A stretch of DNA of 64,000 bases from assembly GCF_032062135.1 (NCBI RefSeq), contig NC_092861.1, forward strand, positions 135,801,741 to 135,865,740. The letters run 5' to 3'. Positions 1-9,581 of this stretch are shown here, piece after piece. The translations under genes were made by a program, and so were the position numbers. The DNA comes from Pyxicephalus adspersus. Taxonomy: Eukaryota > Chordata > Amphibia > Anura > Pyxicephalidae. Positions within the stretch are counted from its first letter, which is position 1. Each line of letters opens with the position of its first letter. The notes below the pieces were generated by a model, which saw nothing but the letters and a program-made list of their open reading frames with translations, had not been told where the DNA came from and did not search any database.

Positions 1-2165
1 TAAAAATGTGAAGCCTACAGGGAAACCAACACTTCTAAAACACTGAACCGAAAGAATGGTTCCTTATGCTGGCTTCCATATCACTGTCATATCCTGAAAT
101 GAAAAGAGCTCATTGATAGAAAGCAGTGAGAGCTAGACATGATATAGTAGAATGACCGCCTTGGAAGTGTCCCTATTCCGGGACTTTACATAAAGATTCC
201 TAATGATGAGAGTGATGTTGGTGGTGCAATAATGCAAATTTTTAAAATTCTTATTGTACCCATTTTACCAAATTTAAATGCTAATCTGCAGTGACCAATC
301 CGTAAGCAGTGCATAGCTCTCCATGATCTGTACAGTTGTCTATTTTAGAGTAAGAGACCTAAATCTAATGTCACTTTCTTCCTATGTTTGGCAGGTAATA
401 TCTGCACTGCTGTGTGTACAGAAGGCACCACTTGATGCTCATTTAACCATGACTGAAGTATGAGAATATAAAGTACACGATGAAATCATAAACAGACAAA
501 AGGCAAGGGGCTCTAAAGTGCACACAATGCTGCAGACATCTGAGTTTAATTTACTAACAGATTATTTATACAAATTGAATTTTCACTTCCATTGCTGAAT
601 AAAGGTGGAGATATGTTTTCTTTGAAGTGGTGACCCTTGATGGATTGTCAGTCCCATATAGAAGGTATTATGTGTGATATATAAACCAGAAGCATAGATG
701 TGTAAGCATGTATCAAATATTATTTGATAAAATGTTATTTTATTAATAACAAATATTGTGTGAATTGACATTAATTTTCAAAAAAAACATAACTGCTTTT
801 TTTAGAAGAAAAGTCTGATAAAACTGGTATTTATTATCTGACTTTTTATCAGTAGATAAATCCTAACTGATTTTAGAATATTACATTTTCAGGATTCTTT
901 TAATACACCGTTGATTAACACTACGGATTGCCTGGGATTGTTCTTCAAAGTAAACCTATCATAGCAAATGAGTCGAGCTAAGTGCCGCTGAATAAAGTAA
1001 ACTCCCTACCTTTTCTTCCCACCTGTGGTTTTTATATTCTGCTCTAAGAAATGCCAAAAGTTAAATATGACCCACTACTTGATGCAAGTGAGCACTCTAT
1101 ATTGGGAACCCTAGCATGTAAAGCAAAGCTATGTCTGGATTAAAGGGCCACATGCAAGCTACTTGTGTTCTCTGCTTTTTATTCTACATCCAATACTATG
1201 ACAGGTATGCTTAAATAAAACCTGCACTGATATCAATATTGTAGTTGCCATTGCTGTCATCTTATAAAAATGCTAATTGCTTAGCTGCCAAGCTAATCCA
1301 ATGCTTCCTTCACTCTTATTCATTGACAGAGAAGTATGCAAATCAGAAGTATTTATTCCAAGACAGCTAGCTAATTTAAAAAGTACCACCATGCCTTATT
1401 TTATTCTAGTTTTAGTTTTCTTAATAATCCTAAACTCTAGTGTATAGAATGGCTTCTATACATTATGTAACACTGCCCTGGATCTGCCTAGGCCAATGGC
1501 CCAGAAAGTATTATAGGGATTAGCACGACAGCCAGACAATTAGCATTTCAAAGGGTAACATTAAAGTCTTATGCTTTAATTTTTTTTAAATAAATGTATA
1601 AATATAATCTTTATTTTCACCAATATTATACAACTGGAACTAATAAAATAATAAAATCACTGCAAATATAGTCAACCCATACAGTGACTTCACAAACCCT
1701 GCAGTGCTCATAGATATCAGTATGCTCTGGACAATGACAACACACAACAACCACAATGACAAAGCCAAATCTCTCTCTTTTATTTAGAGATTTTACAGGG
1801 ATCTGCCCCCTTTTATTGGAAATAAAAAATATCCATGATAAAAATCCCTGCAGCATCCTTGTAATGGACTCATAAAGCCTTGCAGGAAACATGTCTGGTT
1901 TTGCACATAATGTAAAGCTTTGTAAAGCACACAACATAGGTTTTCAGTAATTCAATCTGCAGTTCTTGCTGTGTTAGAATATATGTGTCCTGCATTATGC
2001 CAGATTTCTACAAAGAAGGATCATTGCCTGTATTAAGTCAAAATATAGGTTAGTTCAAAAAAAATTCTATCCAGTTTCTAGCAGAACTCTAATCCCTGAG
2101 CAGAAGCCACTGTCCCTATTCACTCATCAGCATTCTTTATGACAATGGGGTTTGCAGGAACTGGG
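1..2165. other. Upstream region, no gene seen
   Basis: AT-rich single-copy-looking DNA upstream of the channel exon. The longest reading frame is about 100 codons on the minus strand (1626-1937) and resembles no protein I know. I see no exon with convincing splice sites, no RNA gene and no obvious transposon. It may hold distal promoter or enhancer sequence of the downstream gene, but nothing here shows that. Confidence 0.5.
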
Positions 2166-2528
2166 AGGAATGAGGATCAGCCCTGGAATTGGAGTGAGCA
2201 TGTTGGTTGTACTAGAGAGGAGCTGCTGCTGCTGAGGATATAGTCATAGAGCCTGCAGCAGCTCATTCCCTTCAGTCTCTGCCGACTGCTGAACTAACTA
2301 GAACAGTGCAAGCACTCTCCAAGGTGCTGAAGCCAAGCAAACCTTCCAACTGCAAGGAAAAGCACACCAAGCTGAATATGCAACAGAGAACAAGTAAGAA
2401 AGACAGATGACACTTCTTCCTCCATGAAGACACAAGTATCTCCAAGGAAAACACCTTGCTGGATACATCCCACCCAACACAGTGCATTTGTTGGCTGCAG
2501 TAAGGAATATGCTCACACAAAAGGCAAG
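2166..2528 (+). other. Possible 5' noncoding exon with splice donor (speculative)
   Basis: The stretch is more GC-balanced than its surroundings, with CTG-rich runs near 2221-2260, and ends in GGCAAG|GTAAAT, a good donor match (GT at 2529-2530). A plausible acceptor, CTGTCCAG, ends at 3327, just ahead of the channel start codon. Joining them would give a spliced 5' UTR. There is no transcript evidence, both sites are of ordinary strength, and the start of the exon is a guess. An unspliced 5' UTR is equally possible. Confidence 0.15.
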
Positions 2529-3274
2529 GTAAATGATTCCATGTGATTCACTGGTAACATTTCATTCTGAGGCTTGGAGATCTTGCTGATTTTCCATTGT
2601 GTGTTATTTACATTCTTATCTATATGAAGCTGACAATTCTCTTTCTTACAATATTTTTCATCTGCTGCTCTTGTCACATGCACTCAATGGGACAACTGTG
2701 GCACTTGCAAGTTAATTGACAGCATAAATGTGAAAGTTTGAGATTTGTCTGTCTGTGATGACACAAGACAAAAGTTTACAAGGAGCCTCATTGTTTGTCA
2801 TTGGAGCAGCAAGGGGGATACGCAGGTCCTGCAGAGGTCATTGGAACTTGGATGAAACCAAGATAAATGCAATGGATGTTTCTTGCTATGTCTACAAATT
2901 TCCTTTAGAATTCTGTAACTGCTGCTAAGGTGGATTTACACTGAAATACATGAGACGGATTATACAATGCAACACAAAGGTGGATTATGAAATCTTTCGT
3001 ATCTTTGGAGAATCACATTACTTTATGAAATAATAAGTCAGTTTGTGAATAATATTGAGCTAAATATGCATGCTTACTCAATGGACCAAGCTGTGATTTA
3101 TCACCAATAACTGTGTAACATATTTATTTTATTCTACACAGTCCAGGATGCCAAATTATTCTCCGCAAACTTTCAAAATAAAGACAATTTTAAGATGATA
3201 AATTGCAAGGAGTTTTAGATGACTATCAGGATATTTATTATTTGATCATCAATTTCCTCTGTTGAGCATCACTT

Positions 3275-3355
3275 ATGAATTGTGATCCAATGCCTCTCTA
3301 TCCAATGAGGTGCTGGTTGCTGTCCAGGTGCCCAGTGGTGCTGAAATTTGGATGA
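3275..3355 (+). promoter_or_regulatory. Upstream ORF overlapping the KCNK12 start codon
   Basis: An ATG at 3275, followed in the same frame by ATGs at 3290 and 3305, opens a 26-codon frame that ends at TGA 3353-3355. That stop lies inside the ATGATG that carries the two candidate main start codons (3352 and 3355), giving a UGAUG overlap. In eukaryotic mRNAs this arrangement can permit terminating ribosomes to re-initiate, so it would be expected to lower translation. It matters only if 3275-3355 is in the mature mRNA. If the acceptor at 3327 is used, the upstream ATGs would be removed. Confidence 0.4.
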
Positions 3356-3694
3356 TGTCTAGCAGGAGAACTAAAAGCTGCTGCTGCTTACTGCCAATCA
3401 ATGAAGACAACGGGCGATTTCTTCTTCTAGCCATTTTCATTGTGCTCTACCTGATTGCAGGAGCCACTATCTTCTCCACTATAGAGAGGCCCTCAGAACT
3501 TGTGGCTCATAACCGATGGGACAGGATATTAAAGAACTTTAGCCAGTCATTTAATATCAGCCTCTTGGAGCTCAGGTCTTTTCTACGAGATTATGAAGCA
3601 GCAATGGCAGCAGGGATTAGGGCTGATGCCCTCAGACCAAGATGGGACTTCACTGGCGCACTGTACTTTGTAGGGACAGTCGTCTCCACAATAG
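3355..3694 (+). CDS. KCNK12: KCNK12 (THIK-2) two-pore-domain potassium channel, first coding exon (partial gene)
   Basis: Encodes 113 residues plus one base of the next codon of a K2P channel, a dimeric plasma-membrane K+ channel. In order: a short cytosolic N-terminus with CCC (9-11); NEDNGRF at the membrane boundary; TM1 about 22-42; an extracellular cap about 44-95 with sequons N61-F-S and N67-I-S; RPRWDF and pore helix 1 (94-110); and the start of the first filter, T112-I113-G, cut by the intron. The MSSR start, GATIF and RADALRPRWDF favour KCNK12 over its paralogue KCNK13. An in-frame TGA at 3283 makes 3352 the first possible ATG. I prefer 3355, which has A at -3 and gives MSSR. The remaining exon, with the end of filter 1, TM2-TM4, P2 and the C-tail, is not in the window. 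The N-terminus lacks the arginine-rich ER-retention segment known in mammalian THIK-2. Confidence 0.92.
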
Positions 3695-3700
3695 GTAAGA
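3695..3700 (+). other. Splice donor of KCNK12 intron 1
   Basis: ATAG|GTAAGA is a strong donor. The exon ends after the first base of the glycine codon of the TIG(F/Y)G filter, so this is a phase-1 intron. Translation past this point loses all similarity to K2P channels within a few residues, although the frame stays open to 3897. An intron in this filter glycine codon is a known conserved feature of K2P genes. Confidence 0.88.
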
Positions 3701-4231
3701 CATTGCTTTGGATCAGATCTTTGGTGTACAAGCATGATGTGTTGATAATTAAAATGTTTCTGTTGGGTCTTTATTATTCTTCCAGTTGTAAAAACAGAAA
3801 TAGAAATTTCTTCCTTTATTGTCATCTGGTGACCTTTTATGTAATAGAAAGAAGAAGGTTCCATGGTCCAGTCTACTTAGTGATATTCAAGGAGTAAATG
3901 TAATTACCTATACCTACATATATTTACACAGGGGAACCGCAGAGGATATTTATCATGGTCTAGAGCAGGGTCCTTGATTCCATTTTTACTGGCTAATGTC
4001 TGTACACATTTTTAGGTATTTTCTAATCATAAACTGGAAACACCGAATGGTAATTTTGAAGAACCTTCACTGAGATTGCATAAGTTTACTAAAAGTTGCA
4101 AAGACAGACACGCGGCGATGGGTGACTGATAAACTCTGTTGAAAGGACAAACTGCCTAGCCTGAAAATTTAAATAAAAAATGTTCATACCATCTTAATTT
4201 TTAAAAAGGAAATCTAAAATGATGTTACATG

Positions 4232-5065
4232 TAGGGAAGGCCCAATGCAATCTCAAAAACCTCCTGAGGCCTGTAAATCAGCACATTGTTCTTGTTGCAC
4301 ATACTGCAAGCCCTGGAATCAGGAACACTCTGGTAGTTTTTTTTTAACCAGTTCTGCACCCTGACCTTGCTATCTCCTTGCCCTTGCCTCCCACTATTAC
4401 CAATTGGAGCTTCCAATAGAGGCAGTGGGCTAGAAGTTAGGCACAAGACAGTGCCACTGTAATTTCAGGAACCTCCCAAGGACTTTGGGTCAGCACTCTG
4501 TTCCTGTTACACACCATGCAAGCCCTGACATCAGGAACACTCTTCTCATTTTAACCTCAGGAACCTAACCCTGCTATCTCCTACCCCAGTCTCCCACTAT
4601 TATACAATAGACATACCAATAGCAGAGATAGAACAAAAGTTAGACACCGGAAAGGGCCAGTGTAATTTTAGGAAGCTCCCAAGGACTAGAAGCCATTACA
4701 TTGTTCCTGTTGGACACCCTGCAAGCCCTGACATCAGGGATACTATAGTATGTTCATTTTAACCAAATCAGAAGCCTAACCCTGTTATCTCCTAAACCCC
4801 CCTTTCACTATTACCCAGTGGAGGAACCAATAGATAAGATTGTTAAATTGTTAGGCACACAAAAGGCCCACTGTAATATCAGGAACCTTCCAATGACTAC
4901 AAATCAGCACATTGTTCCTGTTGTACATCCTGCAAGCCCAGACATTAGGGATGTTCTAGTTCATTTTAATCAACTCAAGAGCATAACCATGCTATCTCTT
5001 CCCCTTGTGTCTCACTATTACCCAATGGGCTAACAATAGATGAAATCGGCCAATAGTCATGCATA
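4232..5065. repeat. Tandem array, about four units of ~209 bp
   Basis: Four diverged direct repeats share the landmarks CACTGTAATTTCAGGAACC, GCAAGCCCTGACATCAGG and CTCCCACTATTACC. The GCAAGCC landmark falls at 4306, 4518, 4721 and 4932, giving spacings of 212, 203 and 211 bases. Unit boundaries are arbitrary. No long frame runs through the array, so it looks like a short satellite or minisatellite block rather than a protein repeat. Confidence 0.85.
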
Positions 5066-5392
5066 GGAAGTTGGTGGGTGGGGTTAGGTACTCAACTAAG
5101 GGTGAAGGCAAATATTAGCATACTGGCGCTCCCTGGGATTTATGTCCCTGATGTAGACTATAAGAAAACTGAACTGAATATTCATCCAAAAGTTACCTGT
5201 TTTTACAAAACATCAATATACTTCCATAACAATTTTTTAATAGATAAAAGATAAAACTAGATTTCAATAAAAAAAAATGTATAGTAGCCTCTCCACAACC
5301 AATATATAGCAAAATCAGTCTTGCAATTAGAACAGGTAGTCGCATATTGCATGAACTTCCGACTTTCTACATGATTATCCCAGTGCAGTAGA

Positions 5393-5537
5393 CGGGTGTA
5401 GTCGTAAAAAAAAAGAATAGAGGGCATGATAATAGTAAAGGCTATCCATGGAGAGCACGCATGGAGAGCCTATACGGGGGTCCCGAAAAAAGTGAGGGAA
5501 CAGCGTGCCCACGTGTGCCCACCCCACTACACCCCTG
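5393..5537. mobile_element. hAT-like MITE with perfect 8-bp TSD
   Basis: The 145-bp segment begins CGGGTGTAGT and ends ACTACACCCCTG, which are inverted repeats with a 2-base gap on the left. It is flanked by GCAGTAGA at 5385-5392 and 5538-5545. An 8-bp target duplication and CAGGGG-type ends are typical of hAT elements. No transposase is present, so it would be a non-autonomous copy. Confidence 0.75.
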
Positions 5538-5775
5538 GCAGTAGAATAATGTAATGTGGTTTATATTAGATGCCAATCTGATTATCTCACACTTTGTCAC
5601 TACCTAAAAGTCATTGCAAATAAGTAAATTCACCAGGTATGCTACTTTATTTTTTGAACACCAGCAGATTTGTAGCTATATCTCTGCAATGCATGCTAAA
5701 AGTTACAATTCTACAAATGATTTTCACATAGTATAGTATGTTTTACTGTATGTTGGTATGGAAACAAGAGGAATA

Positions 5776-6550
5776 AAAAAATGCAAGGCTGCCCTCTGTA
5801 GGTTCAGTGTTTATTCTGAAGTAAGCCTGATTCATGCCTTACAGCAGTCTATATAACAAGATGAATAGTAGCAGGCAAGATGTGTGTATGGTGTGGTGTG
5901 TGTTTAGGAATTACATAGCAAAGCAAAATCAATTTATTGTATTTTATCCAAATCCTTATATTTAATGCCGATTAAAATTGTAAATGTGCTTCTCTTCACG
6001 TGCATGTATGTATCAATGTGCATGTGTGTAGTGTGAAAGTAAATCAGAACACAGGATTGCTGTATCTTAATCTAAATCTATATATTTGATGTGTTTGCTA
6101 ATATTTTTAGAATTCTTATTTTCTCTGCATTGAGCATACACCAAATGACTGAAAATCTATTTAGGATAATTGATATTTTTGCTGAGACCAGTTCCCCTGG
6201 GGATGTCTGCAGGAGATTCACAGTGCCCATAGCATACAATTACTCACAATTATATCCCAATCTGATTGTTATCGACTGGACCAGCCAACAATAATTTTAT
6301 GTCTATTGCTAGCCAATTTAAATGATTGAAAGAGACAACATGTTAAAAACACTCATATACATATAATTTCAGATATCTCTGCATTGGTACAAATAATAGA
6401 ATTTTTTTTATTTTTATTCTGACTATATGACTTCCATTAGTACAAATAAAAAATACAAAGAAGAAGGATAAGAGGTTCTTATCTTTCTTCTTTGTATTTT
6501 TCAATTGTTGTATCACTTGGGGGTGGCTATATAATCTATCCAAAGAACTA
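5776..6550 (+). repeat. Copy 1 of a 775-bp near-identical duplication
   Basis: Aligns without gaps to 6632-7406 at an offset of 856 bases. I count 13 substitutions, about 1.7 percent. At its right edge the two copies diverge abruptly: this one runs into transposon-like sequence (6551-6630) and then an N, while copy 2 continues into ordinary sequence. Probably two alleles placed in tandem by the assembler. Confidence 0.9.
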
Positions 6551-6630
6551 AAGCTACATACACACTTCCAATTATTATCGTTGGAAAACGAACGACGAAC
6601 GTTCATGCACGATATATACGAACGATCGTA
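6551..6630. mobile_element. Truncated DNA-transposon end abutting the assembly gap
   Basis: The segment runs AGCTACATACACACTTCC and continues with CpG-bearing CGAACGACGAACG and ACGAACGATCG motifs, a texture I recognise from abundant frog MITEs. It is cut off by the N at 6631. It is absent from the matching position in copy 2 (after 7406), so it looks like an insertion present in only one copy. Confidence 0.5.
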
Positions 6631-6631
6631 N
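6631..6631. other. Assembly gap (single N)
   Basis: One undetermined base at the junction between the truncated transposon end and the start of duplicate copy 2. Its placement exactly at the duplication breakpoint suggests a contig join rather than a simple miscall. Confidence 0.95.
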
Positions 6632-7406
6632 AAAAAATGCAAGGCTGCCCTCTGTAGGTTCAGTGTTTATTCTGAAGTAAGCCTGATTCATGCCTTACAG
6701 CAGTCTATATAACAAGATGAATAGTAGCAGGCAAGATGTGTGTATGGTGTGGTGTGTGTTTAGGAATTACATAGCAAAGCAAAATCAATTTATTGTATTT
6801 TATCCAAATCCTTATATTTAATGCCCATTAAAATAGTAAATGTGCTTCTCTTCACGTGCATGCATGTATCAATGTGCATGTGTGTAGTGTGAAAGTAAAT
6901 CAGAACACAGGTTTGCTGTATCTTAATCTAAATCTATATATTTGATGTGTTTGCAAATATTTTTAGAATTCTTATTTTCTCTGCATTGAGCATACACCAA
7001 ATGACTGAAAATCTATTTAGGATAATTGATATTTTTGCTGAGACCAGATCCCCTGGGGATGTCTGCAGGAGATTCACAGTGCCCATAGCATACAATTACT
7101 CACAATTATATCCCAATCTGATTGTTATCTACTGGACCAGCCAACAATAATTTTATGTCTATTGCTAGCCAATTTAAATGATTGAAAGAGACAACATGTT
7201 AAAAACACCCATATACATATAATTTCAGATATCTCTGCATTGGTACAAATAATAGAAATTTTTAAATTTTTATTCTGACTATATGACTTCCATTAGTACA
7301 AATAAAAAATACAGAGAAGAAGGATAAGAGGTTCTTATCTTTCTTCTTTGTATTTTTCAATTGTTGTATCACTTGGGGGTGGCTATAAAATCTATCCAAA
7401 GAACTA
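6632..7406 (+). repeat. Copy 2 of the 775-bp duplication
   Basis: Gapless match to 5776-6550. Each copy has a 67-codon frame (6091-6294 and 6947-7150) differing at two residues, but the frame resembles no known protein and is most likely chance. Copy 2 lacks the transposon-like tail of copy 1 and reads on smoothly to the right. Confidence 0.9.
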
Positions 7407-7479
7407 AGAGCAAGGGAATATACATTATTTCACTTTTATTGACTTCTTTTAGTAAGCAGACTACTACATATTGAAGGAT

Positions 7480-7678
7480 CCCGAAAACATGCAGTTAGGT
7501 TAATTGGCTTCACCCCAAAACTTGACCTTAAACTGTAATAATGACTATGGTTGGCACATGGTACTATGGTAGATTGTCAGCCTCTTTGAGGGACAGCTAA
7601 TGACATGACTAGGGACGTTGTACAGTGCTGCGTATAATGTTGGCGCTATATAAATACTGTGTAATAATAATAATAATA
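7480..7678 (+). mobile_element. tRNA-derived SINE, 5'-truncated
   Basis: Contains the body landmarks AAACATGCAGTTAGGTTAATTGGC, GAGGGACAGCTAATGACATGAC and GGCGCTATATAAATACTGTG, followed by an (ATA/TAA)n tail. The same body occurs in plus orientation near 38150-38556 and in minus orientation at 50937-51231, where a tRNA-like head is preserved. The head is missing here. Confidence 0.7.
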
Positions 7679-7915
7679 GGCATAATTTACTTTGCTTAGA
7701 GAAAATTAGCTTTAGAAAGAATATCTAATCACGTGCCAAGGAAATGAAAAACTAATTTAAAAAAAACAACTTTTTTCACTTGCACATGATTGGATGGTTG
7801 AAATCAGGAGAGCTTCATCTATCTCATTTACTAAGCTAAATGAAATATCCAAGGGCATAATTCACTTTGCATTCTAAAAGGCTTAGATTTATTTAGTAAA
7901 TCCACCTCATTCTGG
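7679..7915. mobile_element. MITE-like repeat, family B (copy 1)
   Basis: Shares a core (GCACATGATTGGATGGTTGAA followed by AGCTTCATC) with 51250-51497 and, more weakly, with 11296-11480. The ends are TTTACT/AGTAAA-type imperfect inverted repeats. No coding capacity. The class is inferred from size and inverted ends only. Confidence 0.55.
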
Positions 7916-9360
7916 CTTGTATTTAAATTATTTGACCAGTCGATGCCCAATCACCACCAGTTATAGTATATATTTCATATAAAATCAGATGTGATATGGG
8001 AAAAAGGTGATATAAACTTTATTTATTATGTGGTTTTTACTAAAACAGGAACTAAGCTAAAAAAACTTACAATGGTTCATTACACAGTTTTAAAAGTATC
8101 AGAAATGGAACAAATGCCCTGAAAGAGTAGGGTATAAATATTTAACAGAGCTCACTCTATGTATTCCATTACCATACTTTTATTCTACAAGCATACATGT
8201 AGAGCCAGACTGAAGGTAAAAAATAACAGCATTTGTATTTTAGCTACAGGGCTGTGTTGGCATTTGGACTGTGGAATCCCATAATTCTGCAAGTACCCCT
8301 TTATAAAAAGCAAAACATACCCCTTGGTGTGGGTCACCTAATATAAAGTACACTTTGACATGTCTCATTGCCCCAAACTGCCTTTAATGTTTTAAAACAG
8401 CCTCCGGTTCTTACCTACCTTTGTCCAGGCTAGTGAGTCTTTTTCTAATTTTACTGTCATGCACTTTAATATTTACCATGCCAATTGAGGCCTGTGGAGT
8501 CTGAAATAAAACTCTAAGGTTTTGTAGTTTCTCGGACCTTGGGGTAAATTGGCTGGAACATCCACTCCTGGGAAGATTGACAACTGTTCCCAGGATGATA
8601 TGCAGCAACCATAGGTTCTCCTAATATCATTGCTGATGTATGTTTCCTTTGGCATTATGTTAACACACACCTGAATGTTTCAGATCACCACACTGCCAAA
8701 ACGTCTGCTTTTTTAGATGTCAAGTGCATTTAAACAACACCTTTATGTGCTGCAGTGAATTCTTCCTCACTCCTCTGAACCTTTTCTTTTGGAGAGACAC
8801 TACTTATAGTGTCCCACCTGCAGCAACCCAAAGAGAATTAAAGGGGGATGGCAATGAGCAAATCTGTACAAAATGCTGCCCGCTCTAAAATATTTAAACA
8901 CTGGTTCTTTAAGGGCTTACATAGTAGCATGGGTGGCCAAGCAGCTGGCAAGGTACCAGGGGTTGCACTCAAATCACTTTTCCCAATGCAAGTGTAAAGC
9001 TAGTCCAACAGTTACGCATTCTGTTTGTGATTTTTACAATTTATACGTTTAAAAACTGTTATAAGTATGTTGAGTATATTTTAACCTACCTGGGTGAGGA
9101 AGCATCCTCCCTCATTCATTTGTGTCTCTTGCATTCCCTTTTTTAAACACTACACAATGTGGAAGGGTTTCAGTAATGCTGTTAACCAGGATGCAGTAGA
9201 TGGGCCTAGGAGGGGCTTTTGAATATGCAAGGACAATGCTGATAGCCACACCTGCTGTCTTTATATTTTAAGCATACTGTAGCGCAAGCAGGCAGAGGCT
9301 ACATAGGGGTGGCAACAGTGCTTTCAATAGAAGAGTAGTGCAGCAACGTTGCCACTCCAT
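7916..9360. other. No gene seen
   Basis: AT-rich intronic sequence. The two overlapping 65-codon minus-strand frames at 8411-8670 have no recognisable similarity and no splice context. No clear repeat boundaries were found. Confidence 0.4.
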
Positions 9361-9581
9361 ACCAGGAAGCTGCATGAGCTAGACTTTACTGGCAGGTTTA
9401 CCAGGTATTTGTAAGACTTTGCAGGGGTACTAATAGAAAACTCTCACTAACAATACATTTCATTAACAATAAATTCACTAACAATTTATTGTTAGTGAAA
9501 GTTTTCCATTAGTACCCCTGCAAAGTCTTACACATACCTGTTAAACCTGCCAGTAAAGTCTAGCTCATGCAGCTTCCTGGT
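9361..9581. repeat. Long near-perfect inverted repeat (hairpin)
   Basis: Left arm about 9361-9456 (ACCAGGAAGCTGCATGAGC...) and right arm about 9486-9581 (...GCTCATGCAGCTTCCTGGT) pair over roughly 95 bases with only a few mismatches, around a short AT-rich loop. Low arm divergence suggests a recent fold-back MITE or a gene-conversion product. No ORF. Confidence 0.85.

Noticed and set aside
3695..3897. Extension of the KCNK12 frame past the donor
   Set aside because: The frame stays open but similarity to K2P channels stops at TIG and a strong GTAAGA donor is present. It is intron read-through.
4232..5065. CRISPR-like array
   Set aside because: Units are ~209 bp direct repeats with no short repeat/unique spacer structure, in an animal genome.
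6091..7150. Two near-identical 67-codon frames as a duplicated small gene
   Set aside because: They duplicate only because the whole 775-bp block does. The frame resembles no known protein.
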